Origin: Flavobacteriaceae bacterium
Lineage (GTDB): Bacteria; Bacteroidota; Bacteroidia; Flavobacteriales; Flavobacteriaceae
Reading direction: 5' to 3'
Assembly: GCA_015493405.1 (NCBI GenBank)
Contig: WGDF01000085.1
Coordinates: forward strand, 1-6,925
Length of the DNA stretch: 6,925 nt
In this document: piece after piece, positions 6,351-6,925 of the stretch
How positions within the stretch are numbered: position 1 is the first letter of the stretch
Layout of the letters: each line of letters opens with the position of its first letter
Position numbers and translations under genes: made by a program
The notes under the pieces: generated by a model
Told to the model about the DNA's origin: nothing
Seen by the model: only the letters and a program-made list of their open reading frames with translations
Databases searched by the model: none

Positions 6351-6868
6351 AATAAACTATCAACTTTTCGGGACAAAATTTTTCCCCAAAGATTCCGGCC
6401 TATAATCTTGCCATGGGCATCAATTAAATACAAAGTCGGTAAACTTTTGACTTTGAATGTCTTTAAAATCCGCCGGGTGCTGTCCAGAAGTTGAAACCAA
6501 GGTAAACTGTCTTGACGTAGAGCTTTTTTCCAAAAATAAGTATGTCGGTCAGTAGATATTCCGATGATATTTAAACCCCGACGGTGGCATTTCTGATACA
6601 ATTTTTTATAAACCGGATTAGCTGCCTCACGACAAGGCCGACACCACGAAGCCCAAAAGTCAATCAGCGTGGCTTTACCCATTTTATCGGCCACTGAAAC
6701 CCGTTCTCCGGTAGAGTCAGGTAATTCAAAATAAGGTATATACTGTCCGGGTAAAACACCTTCTTGAGCCGGTGTGTGCGACGCGATATGGCTAGAGACT
6801 TGATGACAAGCCAAAATGGAGAGACAAACAGATAAGAATATCAATCGTTTAAACCAATTCAATTTCAA
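6341..6868 (-). CDS. TlpA/ResA-like thioredoxin-fold lipoprotein
   Basis: Thiol-disulfide oxidoreductase of the cell envelope, 175 residues. It has a lipoprotein signal peptide with a positive start (KLNWFKR), a hydrophobic core and the lipobox ILAC with Cys21 as lipidation site, so it should be membrane-anchored and face the periplasm. The thioredoxin domain carries PGQYIPYFELPDSTG (40-54), LIDFWASWCRPCRE (68-81, active site Cys76-Arg-Pro-Cys79), GLNIIGISTDR (98-108) and SLPTLYLID (142-150) with the cis-proline Pro144. This fits reduction of periplasmic disulfides, as in cytochrome c maturation, but the partner is unknown. It lacks the extra N-terminal domain that longer Bacteroidota TlpA proteins have. 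The start is TTG at 6868-6866, or less likely the TTG two codons later: an in-frame TAA sits at 6877-6875 and no ATG or GTG is available before the lipobox. The start overlaps the upstream gene end by 20 bases, suggesting translational coupling. Confidence 0.9.
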   Translation of the reverse strand: MKLNWFKRLIFLSVCLSILACHQVSSHIASHTPAQEGVLPGQYIPYFELPDSTGERVSVADKMGKATLIDFWASWCRPCREAANPVYKKLYQKCHRRGLNIIGISTDRHTYFWKKALRQDSLPWFQLLDSTRRILKTFKVKSLPTLYLIDAHGKIIGRNLWGKILSRKVDSLLKK

Positions 6869-6925
6869 ATTGTGTTAAATGGATAAAATCTTTCAAACGC
6901 GCTTTAATCTCGGCTTCGGTTAAAG
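6849..6925 (-). CDS. C-terminal end of an unidentified protein (enters from the right edge)
   Basis: Reading the minus strand from the right edge, one frame is open and encodes 24 residues beginning LTEAEIKARLKDF and ending TQFEIELV, then TAA at 6851-6849. The composition, a charged amphipathic helix, is like a genuine protein end, and the other two minus-strand frames are less plausible here. The stop lies inside the start region of the thioredoxin gene, a 20-base overlap. This suggests one transcript in which the thioredoxin gene is second or later. The fragment is too short for me to assign a family. Confidence 0.6.
   Translation of the reverse strand, partial: LTEAEIKARLKDFIHLTQFEIELV

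Noticed and set aside
1..6925. Search for CRISPR arrays, insertion sequences, tRNA/rRNA genes, toxin-antitoxin pairs and long repeats
   Set aside because: No regularly spaced repeats, transposase motifs, terminal inverted repeats or RNA gene signatures were seen; almost the whole window is explained by ordinary coding genes.

Overview
The window looks like chromosomal DNA of a member of the Bacteroidota, probably close to the flavobacteria. The DNA is AT-rich. Intergenic regions carry TAnnTTTG-type -7 boxes, which is the promoter signature of this phylum. No good Shine-Dalgarno sequences are seen ahead of the starts. The protein families (Bacteroidota-type oligosaccharide flippase, D-Ala-D-Ala ligase with an ALTFNK motif, TlpA-like lipoprotein thioredoxin, small outer-membrane barrel) fit the same group.

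Layout. Positions 1-2576 hold a tight minus-strand gene row read in the order flippase, tag, ddl. The gaps are only 1 and 3 bases, and ddl runs off the left edge. Positions 2577-2684 are the intergenic region between this row and a plus-strand pair. It contains a good Bacteroidota promoter (2630-2661) for the pair. The pair (2685-3191 and 3195-4397) encodes two exported, probably outer-membrane proteins of unknown function. Next comes a 115-base gap with a -7 box, a hairpin and a possible 12-codon leader ORF. This is followed by typA/bipA (4513-6288), a ribosome-associated GTPase, which ends at a strong intrinsic terminator. Convergent to it on the minus strand is a TlpA/ResA-like thioredoxin lipoprotein (6341-6868). 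Its TTG start overlaps the 3' end of another minus-strand gene that enters from the right edge.

How the genes relate. The left operon mixes envelope synthesis (ddl makes the D-Ala-D-Ala dipeptide of peptidoglycan; the flippase moves lipid-linked glycans across the inner membrane) with a base-excision repair enzyme (tag). The outer-membrane pair, the flippase, ddl and the thioredoxin lipoprotein are all cell-envelope functions. typA is a translation and stress housekeeping gene.

No mobile element, CRISPR array, tRNA or rRNA was seen, and nothing amounts to a clear new system. The points most worth a second look are the leader of typA (hairpin plus a micro-ORF whose stop overlaps the typA start), the two uncharacterised outer-membrane proteins, and the unusual start codons (GTG for the flippase, TTG for the thioredoxin).
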